Below, one piece after another: positions 62,961 through 64,000 of a stretch of DNA of 64,000 nt. This DNA comes from Salegentibacter salegens. Lineage in GTDB: Bacteria > Bacteroidota > Bacteroidia > Flavobacteriales > Flavobacteriaceae. How positions within the stretch are numbered: position 1 is the first letter of the stretch; each line of letters begins with the position of its first letter. The notes beneath the pieces were generated by a model. It searched no databases. It worked only from the letters and a program-made list of their open reading frames with translations, and was not told the DNA's origin. The translations under genes were made by a program, and so were the position numbers. The stretch is from assembly GCF_900142975.1 (NCBI RefSeq), contig NZ_LT670848.1, positions 3,946,000-4,009,999 on the forward strand. The letters run 5' to 3'.

Positions 62961-64000
62961 TTAATACCAGCGGCGGGTAAACAACCTGATTAATGTGTTT
63001 AGATCTAAAGAAACAATAAACCTTATTTTCTGGTCGTAATTTCCTGAGCTACTTCCCAGCCTAAATTAGAATAAACAGGAAAGAAAACTTCAAAATAATC
63101 GTCTACTAAACTTAAACGAACGCCAGAATCGTATAAAAAACCGTGCATTTTGATGCTGATTTTCACCAAACCTACATCACCATATATAAAAAACCATTTA
63201 TAGAGGTTAGTACTGGCATTTAAAGTGGTTAGCCATTGGTTAGCATATTCGGGTTGTAATTGGGATTTAAACCCACCTTCTGCCACAATAATTTGCTGAC
63301 TGAATAAACCTGAACCCTGGCTTCTTCCGTAGTAATTATAATCAAAAAGATAATCGGTAGGGGCGATCTAAAGCAAAACTGAAATAATTGGTTTCCATAT
63401 CATCGCTATACAAAAATGTACCGGTAAAGAAGCGTAGATTGATTTGACGATTATTTCTAAACAATTTTCGATATTCCAGGCTCATGGAAATTTTACTGAA
63501 TTTTTCTGCCAGTTGAAAATCAAAAGAAGCGCTATAATAATCTACCAAATGGGGCTTGCTGTATCTATAATTAATGTTGAAAACATTATAGTTAGGTTCA
63601 TCTAATGTTTTATCTGGATCGCTATCCCGCCTTACATTTACATTTCTTATCAATAAATTTTGACGCTCATTATCACGCAAATATTTATCTCTGAAAGAAA
63701 AATTTAAAAACGGCGTGTATTTTTCATAGAATAGATTGTAACCATACGAATAGCGCGTTCCTCCCAGGCCGTAAGAGATTTTGTAGAGTTCTTTTTTTTC
63801 AAACTGGTGGGTATTGCTAAGAGATGCCGAGCCAACTATGGTTTCACTATTAAAACCATATTTGGGTGAAATATTAAAATTGAAGGTTTTTGAAAGAACC
63901 GTTTTATTATACAATTTGGGCCCAATAGAAATACCATCGTACAAGTTATAATTGAATTCTGGCATAAAAAATAGTTGGTTATACCTGGGGTCTTCTATAT
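62961..64000 (-). pseudogene. Outer-membrane barrel end of a large protein (gluzincin metallopeptidase-like), partial, frameshifted
   Basis: The gene runs off the right edge; only the C-terminal part is present. It consists of aromatic beta-strands typical of an outer-membrane barrel (KTFNFNISPKYGFNSETIVG, then YSYGYNLFYEKYTPFLNFSF) and ends in LFTRRWY with stop at 62961-62963. I recall this barrel as the tail of a flavobacterial gluzincin (M1-like) metallopeptidase; the catalytic part is outside the window, so that is tentative. Single-base changes break it: an extra base in the GGGG at 63360-63363, a missing base in the A-run after QE near 63037, and a compensating pair near 63137-63172. 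Confidence 0.65.

Noticed and set aside
1..64000. CRISPR array, rRNA, tRNA, prophage or classical defence genes
   Set aside because: Read by eye only, I found no evenly spaced direct repeats with unique spacers, no rRNA segments, no convincing tRNA cloverleaf and no phage or restriction genes. The repeated elements seen are interspersed stem-loops.

Overview
The window looks like a chromosomal segment of a Flavobacteriaceae bacterium (Bacteroidota), by guess near Gramella/Salegentibacter/Zunongwangia. The signs are AT-rich DNA, weak ribosome-binding sites, TTTG-N18/19-TAnnTTT-type promoters, lipoproteins with short lipoboxes, a bifunctional GNAT/nitrilase protein, a fused alpha/beta 2-oxo acid dehydrogenase E1, an N-succinyl/N-acetylornithine-type carbamoyltransferase in the arginine cluster, and menaquinone genes. 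I saw no rRNA, tRNA, CRISPR array or prophage.

Layout. 0-5 kb: a DUF2891 lipoprotein, an Nramp-like transporter lacking the usual metal ligands, and the 5-oxoprolinase genes pxpABC, all with overlapping or closely spaced ends. 4.9-6.0 kb: a gene-free block built from duplicated repeat cassettes. 6.0-8.5 kb: a small protein, a multi-pass membrane protein with a perfect intrinsic terminator inside its coding sequence, and a NarL-type two-component pair. 8.5-9.0 kb: three stem-loop repeats, followed by the GNAT/nitrilase gene. 11.1-17.8 kb: ilvDBNCA. 17.8-18.1 kb: a promoter and two Arg-codon-rich short ORFs that look like an arginine leader. 18.1-27.5 kb: an argA-like GNAT gene, argG, argC, proC, argD, argF', argB, argE and argH. 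27.8-32.3 kb, minus strand: leuA, leuC, leuD and leuB, converging on argH.

32.4-42.7 kb is a mixed set: a helical protein of unknown function, a TonB-C/YwqK-like secreted protein, an RluA pseudouridine synthase, panB, a GH18 chitinase, an NTF2-like protein, a formylglycine-generating-enzyme-like lipoprotein, an alcohol dehydrogenase, a CPBP protease and L-serine dehydratase. dnaK follows at 43.0 kb behind a palindrome and a -24/-12-like element. Two small lipoproteins at 45-46 kb share a duplicated promoter region. A second divergent Nramp-like protein, an alpha/beta hydrolase and a large lipoprotein with a thrombospondin-3-like repeat come next.

50.4-58.2 kb carries menaquinone genes: a menI-type hotdog thioesterase cut by an IS4-family element (1388 bp, 9-bp target duplication, reading frame exactly restorable), then menF, menD and menB. 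DUF2853, a CvfB-like S1 protein and a ydbS/ydbT-like pair lie among and after them. The right edge (60.3-64.0 kb) holds an E1 dehydrogenase gene and the barrel end of a large outer-membrane protein. Both are broken by several one-base homopolymer length changes, so this stretch is either poorly sequenced or decaying.

The central 11-32 kb is an amino-acid biosynthesis block: branched-chain amino acids (ilv, leu, and panB nearby, which uses the ilv product 2-ketoisovalerate) and arginine/proline (arg, proC).
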